DNA from: Corythucha ciliata
Lineage: Eukaryota > Arthropoda > Insecta > Hemiptera > Tingidae
NCBI GenBank assembly: GCA_038030265.1
Contig: CM075938.1
Coordinates: 57,405,189-57,469,188, forward strand
DNA length: 64,000 nucleotides
Reading direction: 5' to 3'
Made by a program: the position numbers and the translations under genes. This document shows positions 24,036-34,800 of the stretch, piece after piece. How positions within the stretch are numbered: position 1 is the first letter of the stretch; each line of letters opens with the position of its first letter. The notes under the pieces were generated by a model that saw only the letters and a list, made by a program, of their open reading frames with translations, did not search any database and was not told where the DNA came from.

Positions 24036-24349
24036 TTGCAAATTAGACGACCCTTGTCTTAGGACTTTTCAAGGGATTACGTGAGAGGCGTAAGCCTCTC
24101 AGGCTAGCTCAGTGGCAGAGCGCCTGGCGCGAAACTAGGAGGTCGTGGGTTCGAATCCCACCCTGGGAGCAATTTTTTCTCGGAACTCAAAACAAGTAAA
24201 AAATGGTAAGTATTTAGCTTCAATAAAGTTTAATTCTTTATTTTCAGCCTCCCCACTCCCTCGAATTCACTGCAGGGTGACTAGGGTGGTGCGGTGAGGG
24301 GGGAGTAATCCCTTGAAAAGTCCTAAGACAAGGGTCGTCTAATTTGCAA
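24036..24349. mobile_element. TIR element enclosing a tRNA-like Pol III unit
   Basis: Positions 24036-24080 and 24305-24349 are perfect 45-bp reverse complements. Between them lie a tRNA-like sequence with a T-run terminator and about 120 bp of non-coding DNA. The element sits in a family-C minisatellite. Target duplication is hard to define because the target is repetitive; TGCA or TTGCAA are possible. Exact arm identity suggests recent insertion. Confidence 0.8.
24097..24169 (+). tRNA. tRNA-like sequence, probably a pseudogene or SINE-type promoter
   Basis: A 73-nt cloverleaf can be drawn. The 7-bp acceptor stem (one U-G pair) is 24097-24103 with 24162-24168. The D arm is GCTC/GAGC, the anticodon stem CCTGG/CTAGG, and the T arm GTGGG-TTCGAAT-CCCAC. 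A- and B-box promoter elements are well preserved and TTTTTT at 24173-24178 would terminate Pol III. Faults: three bases instead of two separate acceptor and D stems, and the anticodon loop CGCGAAA lacks U33. The formal anticodon CGA (Ser) conflicts with the short variable loop. A 7-bp hairpin (24083-24089/24094-24100) overlaps the acceptor strand. Not trusted as a functional tRNA. Confidence 0.55.
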
Positions 24350-25429
24350 GAAATTACAAGTTTCCTGGCTGAACATACGCGACATTGACCGTTTCGGGTC
24401 CGAATAATTTGAAAATGCAAGTTTCAGGTGTTCATTTAAGCAAAATGGCAAGTTTAAGGGTCGGTTAAATTTGGAGAAATTGGAATTTTCGGTACCAGTT
24501 TGCAATTCTTTTTTTTTTCTTTGTGGCCTCGGACTCCGGCCGAGCCGATCATGACAAACCGCGTTTTAGGCTGACGAGACCTGTACATACGCTGTATCCC
24601 CAACAAAATTGAAGACTTTTGGATGCAAATATCTGCGAGATTGTATGTTTAAAGTCAAAATTTTCGCAAAATTGCTTTCCGGTCCTGATTTCAGCGAAAT
24701 TTCAAGTTTCTGTTTCTGCGTATATATATATATATAAGTAGGCTGGCTAGCTGTCTGACTGCGCCCATACCATGACAAATAGCCGTGCAATTGCAACATT
24801 TAGGCCCGATTTCATCAACTTCTTGAACCATGATCAACAACTAATCATGATTACAATGTAAACACTTATATCAGAATTCCAATGGATCGTTATTGGCTAC
24901 TAATCACGATCAACTTTAAACGAGATCAATTTTGTTGGTGAAAATGGGCCTTAGAGTTGAATATTTGTGAGTTCCCACATTCGGGTCCTAATTTGAGCTC
25001 AATTTTCAAGTTTCGTATGGCTAAATATAAGCGAAATTGACAATTTCGGGGCTCCGGGTCTTGATTCTTGCGGAAATACAAGTTTCTGGTCTTCATTTCA
25101 GCAAAATTACCAGTTGCGAGTCGCTTAATTTCGAAGAAATTGCAAGTTTTGGTGCTAAATATCCATGAAATTGCATGTTTGCATTTTTTTTTCATAAACA
25201 AATAAAATTGCAACATTTTGGAGGCAATACATGCGAAATTAGATCGGCTAGAAGGCCCTGACTGAGCCCATTAGAGCCGGCTTTAGACATTTGGCGCCCC
25301 CGGGCGAATCTTTCACCAGCACCACCATGAAGTCACTGTAGACAATAAAGCTTTTTCGCTTTTTCCAAAATGGCCGCAAAATTACCTCCGGAAACCGTGG
25401 CTTGTCATTTACTCAATTTTCTGTGAATT

Positions 25430-25560
25430 AGCAAATTTCCCCATAATTAGACTTTTTTATTCTACGCGCGAATTATCGTTTTTCCCCATTGTAGCCGCTA
25501 ATTATAGATTTTTCAACTTTTTTACCCACGAATTAGAGTTTTTCCCAATTTGAGCCGCGC
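25430..25560. repeat. Short family-B minisatellite block
   Basis: Four or five degenerate copies of the GCCGCGAATTA...TTTTTC unit seen at 18030-19395, within AK1 intron 1. Confidence 0.6.
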
Positions 25561-25574
25561 ATTACGTAACGCTA

Positions 25575-26245
25575 TTTCAAACAAACAACTCTAACCACAA
25601 AAAGCACTAACCACAAAAAGCTCTAATCACAAAAATCTCCAACTACAAAAAGCTCTAATCACAAAAATAGATCCGACCACAATAGCTCTAATCACAAGCA
25701 ACTCTAACCACAAAAAGCCCTAACCACAAAATTAGCTCCGACCACAATAGCTCTAACCATAAAAAGCGCCAACCACAAAGGTCTAACCAGAAAAAGCTTT
25801 AACCTCAAAAAGCGCTAACCACAAAAAGCATTGACTCTAACAACATTCTCGAAAAAATCCAACCTCAAAAAGCTCTAACCATAAAAAGCTTTGACCACAA
25901 ATAGCTCCAATCACAAAATTAGCGACGACCACAATAACTCAAACCTAAAAACAAATCCAACCCAACAAAAACGACAAGAAAAACACCAACAAAAAGCTTT
26001 GACCACATGAAGCTCAAACCACAAAAATCTCCCAGCTTTTTCCGTCAATATTAGCTCCGACCACGATAGGTCTAACCCCAAAAAGCTCTTATCACGAAAA
26101 GCTCAAGCCACAAAATTAGATCCGCCACAATAGCTCTAATTACAAACAACTCTAACCACAAAAAGCGCCAACCACAAACAACTCCAACCACGAAAAGTTC
26201 TCGTCACAAAAGCTCTAACCGTAAAAAGCTCCCACAAAAACGGAA
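25575..26245. repeat. ~16 bp tandem repeat (family D)
   Basis: Around 35-40 copies of a short unit, CCACAAAAAGCTCTAA, with substitutions and one-base indels. It lies in AK1 intron 1 just upstream of the coding exon. No coding potential. Confidence 0.85.
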
Positions 26246-26320
26246 CCACTCGTAAAACGCCGTTTATGGCTCTTTTTTTGTTGCAGGCTGAAATTCCAGC
26301 GGCCTCTTCTGTAACGCACT

Positions 26321-28054
26321 ATGGCGGACACGGTAAAATTGAGTGGTTTTTTGTTGATATTGGAAAGAGAAGCGATCGGGGGGGGGGGGAGGGTCCGAGA
26401 GGTGATTGGTCCTCATAACAGCATGACAACTAGTCCGAAGTTAAAAATAATTTTTTAATTGGTGAACCATGTGTAACGCTGTTTAAAATGTTACTAGGGA
26501 ATTGCATTGGTTATTGTTACTGTCAAAATTTCTAATAAAAAAAAAATGACCCAATGACGCGAAAAACGAAAGCGCCGAACTTGCAGTCTTCAACTTCTGG
26601 CCAGTCCGAGAGGGGTGGAAACTATGACAGCTTGAAATTTATTTCAGTAAAAAACAAATAAAAATCCAAATCCCCCCCCCCTCTTCACTACACAATTTAG
26701 ACTCTCCATTTCGTTAAAACTCACTTTTGTTCTAAAAATGGGTTTCTTTTTCTCGCCGCGCACTGATTTAATTCTATAAAACTCGTAGGCGGTCAAAAAA
26801 TTCGGCCGGTACGGGTGGGGGGGGGGGGACTTTGGTCTTCGCCCATAATCTTAAAATAAATATTTTGCATTTCGGGAGGAATTCCCTCTTTCCCCTCCCC
26901 CGATGGTACCCGACGATGACCCTTAGGGGAGGGGGAGGAGGAGGGCTAACCGTAACATGATCGAGGTCAGTTCTATTTTGTTTATGAAATCACTCACTCT
27001 CGGTGGTTTTCACTCATTATTTGGCGCTATTTTCTTGTTATATTGTTTCGTTTCGGTGTGTCGCGTGTATCGTCGTTCTAACGGTCAAATACTATTTTTT
27101 CAGGATATTCAAGTCCCAGACACGTCGAGAATACAAAATGCCGGCTTCCCTATAATTTGGGTTTTAGGTATGTTCTCAACTCCCCCCCCCCTCCTCTATC
27201 ACTCCATGACATGACGATTTAAAAGTATTTTTCTGACTTGGACTGGTATGGGTGGCCTGCTGCTGGGGGTTTCGTAAACAGGCGGTCCCGGCTCGGGTAA
27301 GGGTACGCAATGCGACAAAATTGTCGCCAAGTATGGCTTTACACACATATCAACTGGCGACTTGTTGAGAGCTGAAGTGGCGTCGGGAAGCGAGCGAGGC
27401 CAGGCGTTGGATAAAGTGATGAAGGAGGGTCTACTCGTGTCCTCGGTTGGTCGCCTACAATTAACGTTTTAAAACAATTCAGAGAAACTCACTAATTTTT
27501 TTTTTTTGCTGGGGGCGGCGAAAGAAAGTCGTCATGGCTTTACTGGCGGAAAAAATGCTCAAAGAACTGGATTCTACCAAAGGCTACTTGATCGACGGCT
27601 ACCCCAGGGAGTTGACACAGGGACGCGAATTTGAAAGACTCGTAAATTATACAGCCCCCCCCCCCACACACCTCACTGCGTAACTTTTCATTTTGTTTTC
27701 ACCCTCAAAATCAGATTGGAAAGTGTAAATTGGTCCTCTACTTCGAAGCAAAAGATGAAACCCTCGTTGAAAGGCTCCTGTTTCGAGCTAAAACCTCTGG
27801 TCGTCAAGATGACAACGAAGAGACAATAAAGAAAAGACTGAACACTTTTCATTCACACAACGACCCAATTGTTCAAGAGTACGCCTCTGTAACTAAAACG
27901 GTTGGTCTTGTTAACAACCCCCCCCCGTCTCTCTCTCTCACCCTCAAGCAACAACTAAAATTCGATCGATTATTTTGTTTAGATTTCAGCGGAAGACACT
28001 CCAGAGAATATTTTCGTCCAAGTAGAACAATCCATAGACGCTATTTTACACTAA
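26321..28054 (+). CDS. AK1: Adenylate kinase isoenzyme 1
   Basis: Catalyses ATP + AMP to 2 ADP in the cytosol. Exons 26321-26332 (M-A-D-T; non-coding part from 26287), 27104-27167, 27282-27445, 27525-27641, 27715-27900 and 27983-28054 join in phase to about 204 aa, close to the usual AK1 length plus a short extension. All hallmarks are present: P-loop [12 protein letters not shown] site S-T-G-D-L-L-R, D-G-Y-P-R-E, and [14 protein letters not shown]. The first exon is the least certain; an alternative first exon could use the ATG at 26957 with donor GAG|GTCAGT. Introns 2, 4 and 5 are short with a sense-strand C run just after the donor. The paralogue at 21337-22304 shares the intron positions. 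Confidence 0.92.
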
Positions 28055-28880
28055 TAATGCTCGTATGTGTGATTTATAGCCCTCCCCCATCATAACCCAG
28101 AATTCACATTGCCTCAAATTGCAGGAAAACACTCCGATTATGGCTAATTGTTCAATTTTATTGGCGTAGATTTGCTTGTTGCTGAAAATGACAAATTGAA
28201 ACGATAATAAGGGAGGCATATTAGAGAACACCAAAAAATGTTGGCCTTTGTTCGATTAAAAAGAGTATTTTTTTTCTGGTCTTTGTTTTATACCGAGCGC
28301 TAAACGTACAACGAAATTTACTTCATCATGAAAAGAAGTGAGTTTTTTTTTTGTTGAAAAATTGTTAAATTTTGAATAATTACGTAGTTTATTGTTGTTA
28401 AAACGTTGCCTTATTAAGTTGGAGAAACCCAGGTCCATCCCCCTTCCACCATCCATGGATCGGCCGCTGCTCAAAAGCTCAACCCTCAGTATAGGGAGAG
28501 GGACACGATTAAACCAAAATCGTCAATTCAAGAATTTTAAATTTATTTTTTAACAATTAAATAGCACATAAAACCGACGGGAGTGGCAAAATTTGGCACG
28601 ATAATTCGTTTAAAAAAAAACAAACTAACGATTTTATTCGTTTCAGGATGCTGAAAATCAGCCATTAAGTTTTTAAGGAAAGAGATGGGAGGAGGGTTGG
28701 TGTTTTATGCAGGCGAAATGGCTGCTTTCTGCGAGGGGGGAGCGGGGAGATCACAGATAAATAATGGAAGGATGGCGAAATGAGTGGAAGGGAGGGAGGG
28801 GGAACACGGAATGAAACGAAAAAATATTTTTAAATGCATGACTAGTTTGGTAATGTTTAAAATGTAGTTTTTTTTTTGTT
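28055..28880. other. Convergent intergenic region between AK1 and HPS4
   Basis: Holds the 3' UTRs of both genes. TTTATT on the + strand near 28632 and 28541 provides AATAAA signals for the minus-strand HPS4 transcript. No further gene is seen. Confidence 0.5.
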
Positions 28881-31800
28881 TTACAGTAAAACGATGCCGT
28901 GGTCGCGCTCTAGCGTTCTTCGGGCTTTCAATGGAATCAATCCCATGAGATCTGACGGCGTTGGAACGCCGGAATTATTGGGACAATTTTGTTGATAGAA
29001 AATTTGCGTTGAACCGCACTGACTTCCGTAGGAGACTGAATCTTCGCTACTGGATCGTTAAAAAGAGGGAAAACAAAAATGAGGCGACGAAAAGGCCCAA
29101 CGTCCATCATAACACTGCAACCATCCAGCAGAGCCAACCCAAAATAAACACAAAAACAATAGCTCACCGTATTATAATGTCGGTAATGTCGAGCCTTTTA
29201 TTCAGCGTGTAGTGAAGCGTGGTCAACAGTTCAAGCTGATGAGGTTGATACGAGCCGCCTCTTTCAACTGGGCCCCAGGACGGATCGACCAGGGCGAAAC
29301 TGTACTCACCGGTGTTGGGGTCACAGTCGGGTACTTGGTGATCGACCAGGCACTGGTGTAGGCGCTCTTCCATTATTTTAAGCTGGTGGACGCATCTTTC
29401 CCACTGTGTTGCATGGGAGGGGGGAGGGGATAAATTGTGTTTAAAACAACAAAAAATGCTTCATGTTTAATTTCGTTACTCACGAGATCGTGAATACGTT
29501 CAGGATTGACGGCCGTATCTTTTTCCAACAGTAACAAAACAGAGGTGGCGTTGTGACCGAATACGTAGAGCGCCAAGGGGACAAGCTCCTTGGAGCTTGC
29601 AGCGACGCCGTTGCTACCACCCACGGCCGCCTGTTCGGTCGCGATAATCGTTTTATTTTCAAAGATAGTTGTCGACGAAGGAGTTTTAACTCTGTTCACA
29701 AAAGAGGAAGTGGGAGGCTTGGACGTTGCCACCACGGGCGTCTCGAGTTGATTCTCCTCTTGAGCCAAAAGTGTGAGTTTAGCCATAAGAGGCGTCAACG
29801 GTACTCCTTTTCCTGGCGTCGCAGCTGTAAAAAACATGAAAAAAAACCTGAATAAGCCTGACGCTCCAGCATTACCCCTCTGCCAATTGAGGCACAAATC
29901 GCACCTAAGGTACAATACTGCTGGCATTCCAGTTTTAAAATTTCGGGCAATTTATAAAAAAAAAATACTTATCGGTTTATTAAAAGCACCAAACCCCCAC
30001 AAGAGATCCTGCTCCTCCTCGAGCTTCACTGCCTCCCACAACCTGAGGGCACACCAGCCAGAACCATCCGAGGGAAACAGTTAGACACACCGACGTTACA
30101 AGCTCAGCGAGCACCCTCGTGGCTCACATAAAACTTACATCCCCTTCCCCTCCTCTCCTGTCAAATATAACCAGTGAATTATTCTAGAACCGTGAAGTGG
30201 GTGGGGGGTCTCAACCTTTCGGGTACGTAAATTGACAAGTGGCAAACCATCTTGACAATGGGCAAATATCCGCTTTAGGGTTTCTGGTAGGGGGACCCCA
30301 TAGGAACCGGGTGGTGATTGGGTTTTCGGAAGAGCGAAAAAATGTTTTTTTAAAAGACTGGAAATACGAAATATGCACGTGAACCTGACCCGACCCATAA
30401 CGCAAAAAACGACGAAAACGGTCCTATTCGTTTGTTTAGCATTTTTAAACACGATTGTTTAAAAAAAAAACGGTTGGGTGCGGCCAACTTCACGCAAACC
30501 CGACCCATGCACGAAATGGGGTCAAATGGGGTGGTTATCCGTTGACGCCGTGTATTTCATGGCGTCTTTAAAAATACGGCACCATGCATTTTGGTGCAGC
30601 TAGCCACTGACCACCCAACTCCGACCTCCAGCCTTCCCGGCGTCTTTGACGCGCCGTGCTGTGGCATCCGCGGCACGGTTGGCGGCCCTGTTACGGAGAA
30701 TTCTCTTAACAAATGGAGGAGGGGTATGGGCCGTGTAGTGGCGAGGGCACGGTCTTAAAAGAACTCGCTACCAACTCAAGGCGTTATGTGATCCTTGCCG
30801 AAGGGTGCGTGACACAGGGTGAGCTGTGTATTTAACGGAGCCTCAGGGATACCAGGCGACCTCCCTGAGTATTAAGCCTTCCCACGTCATGCGGGGCTCT
30901 GCCGTGGGTGACTTTTATTTCCCTAGCTGCTCGTGGGACCGTTTATGGATCGCGACCGTTTTACATCGACAAACCCAGGGTTCATAACCCTGGAGCAGGT
31001 TGAGGACGAGCTTCTCAGTAGCCCTCAGCCTGCTCAGCCCGGCACCGCGGAGATGACGGGGGAGACCACCTCAATGGAGGTGGTTGAGCCCGAAACCTCC
31101 GGTGGTGTCGCTGAGGGAGTAGTCTCCCTCTCGGGTTCGCCGGTATCCGCCGTACCCGAATTACAAGCGGGTCAGGGAACGGTATCCGAACCCGTCGATC
31201 CCGCAACAGCGGCGCCTGGAGACCAGGAGATCGCTGATTTTGACAAATACGTCTCTGGCCTGAACAGGGATCAGAGGCGACGCTCTTTGTGGCTGGTTCA
31301 GAAGAAGGGGGAGGAACCGGAAGCCGCCAGGGCGGGTGCTCTGCAGATGGTGGAGAAGAGGAAGAAGGGGAGAGCCTCTGCAGAGACGACTCCGAAGGGA
31401 GCCGTGAAAAAGAAGCGAAGGACGACCGTACAGGGTCCTTCGTACACCGGAGCGCTCAAGGGAAGGAAGCTTGGTGTGGTTATAGAGACTACCCAGCAGT
31501 CCTCCTCTTGGACGACCAGCTTGAGGCCCTGGAAAGGAGCATTGAAGCTGCTATTGTTGCGCTGGAACCTAAAGCTGGGGAGGTAGTGCCCCAGTTTGAT
31601 GGTCTGGTGCGAAGGAGGGGATGGCTATCCACCACCTGCGAGGACGACGGGACGGCTGTTTGGTTAAAGTCGCTCGTTGAAAGTATTGTACCCTGGGAGG
31701 GGGCAAGGTTGAAGGTGGTTGAGGGGAGTGACCTGCCCAAGCCCAGGGTGGCGGTTGCATTTCTCCCCAAGTGCGCGGATCTGGGGAATGAGCAAGTCCT

Positions 31801-34800
31801 TCAGTTCCTCGTGCGTCAAAATCGGGGGTTAAATGTGGGACAGTGGAAGGTACTGTCCAGGAGTGTGCCTCAGGACACGCCGGCTTTGATGATGACCCTG
31901 CTCATCGATGAAGAGTCGGCGAAGATCCTGGGAAGGAATAATGTAGTCCTTCCTTCGGAAGGGGGAAGGATCATCCTCCGGCCCCCGGCAGCAGCCGATG
32001 GAGGTGGATCAGGTAGCCGCTGCTGTGCGGGGTCCCATCCCCGCACCGCGGCAGGAAGTGCTATCTGTGGGAACAGCGGTTGGCGCCACGGCATCCGGGC
32101 AGTCAACGCAGGTAGCTCCCTCATATGCTAGGCCATCTACTAGCAAGGCGGGGGAGAGAGGTGATAGTGTCGGACCAGCGGGGGATGAAAGAGTCCCGAA
32201 GGCGGCAGGTCGGGCACGGAAACCCTACCCTACTTCGAGTAAGGCGATGCTGAAGAAGCAATCGCGGAGTGGGATACATAAGGGGAATAAGTGACCGCTA
32301 CGGGGTTGCGCTTCCTCCAGGTGAATCTGCATCGTGCGGCAGCGGCATCGGCCGTCTTGAGCAGGGTGTTCACTGGGGGAAGCTATGACGTCGCCATGGT
32401 TCAGGAGCCATGGGCATGGGAGAGGCAGGTCAAGGGCCTCTCTGCGACAGCAGGTAAGCTGGTTTACTGTAGGGATGAGGAGCGGCCACGAACTGCGCTG
32501 CTTCTAGGTCCCGCAGTGAAATTTTTAACTATGCCAGAATTTCTGTGCGGAGATTTGACAGCAGTCATCCTGGAAGCCAAGGACGAGGACCGGACCCGGA
32601 GGTGTGTGGTAGCTTCCGCGTACTTCCCGGGGGATGCTGAGGTGACGCCGCCGGAGGAGCTTCAGCGTTTGGTCCTGTACTGCAGCGCGAGGAACCTGCA
32701 GCTGATTGGGTTGTGATGCGAATGCTCACCATACCATCTGGGGAAGTACAGATGTCAACGCCAGGGGTGAGTCACTCTTTCAATTTTTGATGACGCATGA
32801 CCTGGTGGTGGTAAATCAGGGCTCGATCCCTACTTTCGTGACAAGTGCGAGGAGTGAGGTCCTGGATGTTACTCTGGCTAGCCAGTTTTTGGCCAATAGT
32901 GTCAGATATTGGAAAGTCATGTCAGAAACATCAATGTCTGACCATAGGCTGATTTCGTTTGAGGTCGAGTTTCCTAGGGTTAGAAGTACAGAGTATCGGA
33001 ATCCCAAGAACGCGGATTGGGAGGTCTTTAAGGGGCATCTTGAACAGGAGTTGTCTGAGATGGACCTGGACATTCAGTGCCAAGCCGACCTCGATAGGGC
33101 GGTGGAGGCGATCAATTCAGCGGTCCTCAGTGCGTATGAGGAAAGCTGTCCTGTTAAGGTGAAGAAGGGGAACAGGGAAGTCCCTTGGTGGAACAATGAG
33201 CTGGAGATGCTCAGAAGAGAAACGAGGAGGCTTTACAATAGGATCAGATCACGTGGGGAGTGGGAGGCTTATAGGCACTCCCTCACGGAGTATAACAAGG
33301 CCCTTCTGGTGGTGGTGGAGGACCTTCTGTGAGGGGATGGAGAATGTGTCCGTTATGGGCAGACTACAGAGGGTCCTGTCCAAAGAGAGCCCGGGCCAAA
33401 TTGGTCTGATCAAAAAGGCAGATGGGGCGTATACCGAGAGCGCTAAAGAGACCCTGGAGGTCCTCCTGCGAAGTCATTTCCCTGATTCCAGGGATGAAGG
33501 GACCTCAGATGTTCAGGGCGAAGTGGTGGCGGACTGCCGGCCAGCAAATACAATTTGGAGCGCATCGGGGAGATTGTTTACGCCCGCGAAAATTAAATGG
33601 GCTATCGGCTCATTTAAGCCCTATAAATCCCCTGGGCCGGACGGGATATTCCCGGTCATGCTACAGCGTGGCCTGGAGGTCCTGGAGCCGCGCCTCAGAA
33701 GGATATTTAGGGCAAGGGTTGGCAAGGGTTGGGTGGTTGGAGGGAGGTCAGGGTTGTGTTCATTCCTAAGTCGGGAGCAAACTCCTCGGCCCAGGCAAAG
33801 GCGTACCGACCCATAAGCCTCATGTCCTTCCACCTTAAAACAATGGAAAAGGTAATTGGCCTGGATATCAAGGACGGTTGCCTTAAAATTAAACCAATCC
33901 AGAGGGGGCAGCATGCCTACCAGGCGGGCAAGTCTACTGAGACCGCCCTAAACGAACTGGTGGGTAAGGTTGAAAAATCTCTGGAGGCGAAAGAAACTGC
34001 GCTGGGCTGCTTCCTGGACATAGGTGGTGCTTTTGATAATTTGATCTATGGAGGCTGCAGTTAGGAGCAGAGGTATTGATCCATCTTCAGTGAAATGGAT
34101 CAAGGGGATGCTGGAATGCCGCGTCGTGACTTCGGAGCTGGGAGGGGAGACTGTTTCCGTGTTGCCCTCAAGGGGGTGTCCCCAGGGGGGTGTGCTCTCT
34201 CCTTTGCTCTGGTTGCTCGTGGTGGACGAGCTTCTCGCTATCCTAAAGGAGCAGGGTTATGAGGTAGTTGGTTACGCGGATGACCTTGCGATTCTAGTTA
34301 GGGGCAAATTTGATGATACCATATCCAGTAGGATGCAGGGTGCCCTTAACATAGTGCAGCGATGGTGCAGCAGGCATGGTCTCAGGGTTAACCCTGAGAA
34401 GACCACCCTTGTTGCGTTTACCAGGCGGAGGAAGCTGGCATTAAAGGTAGTTCGACTGAATGGAGAAGTGTTGAAAAGAAAGGAGAAGAGAGGTGAGGAA
34501 AAGAAGTCAAGTACCTTGGAGTTACCCTGGATCAGGGGCTCAAATGGACCTCGCATATCAAGAGGGTGCTGAATAAGGCCACGTTCGCATTGTGGGCTGG
34601 TCGGAAAATGTTTGGCAAAACATGGGGTCTAAAGCCAAAAATGGTGTTGTGGCTGTATACAGCCGTTGTTAGGCCTATCGTCACCTATGGCTCACTCCTA
34701 TGGTGGCAGAAGACGAAACAAGGGACAGTCCAGGCCTTGCTGAGTAAGTTGCAGCGCCAGGCCTGTCTTGGAGTAACGGGTGCTATGCATTCGTGCCCGA

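Larger units (their letters stand above)
23390..25215. repeat. Degenerate ~30 bp minisatellite (family C) in AK1 intron 1
   Basis: Repeats of a unit resembling GAAATTGCAAGTTTCGGGTC followed by TTAATTTCAGC. The array is interrupted by the tRNA-bearing element at 24036-24349. Related arrays lie at 40860-41620, 48990-49790 and 56520-56800. Confidence 0.75.

Noticed and set aside
25575..26245. Regular short repeats that might suggest a CRISPR array
   Set aside because: A eukaryotic 16-bp tandem repeat without unique spacers or cas genes.
27730..28095. Unspliced 121-codon ORF
   Set aside because: Covers AK1 exon 5 then reads through intron 5 out of the protein's frame.
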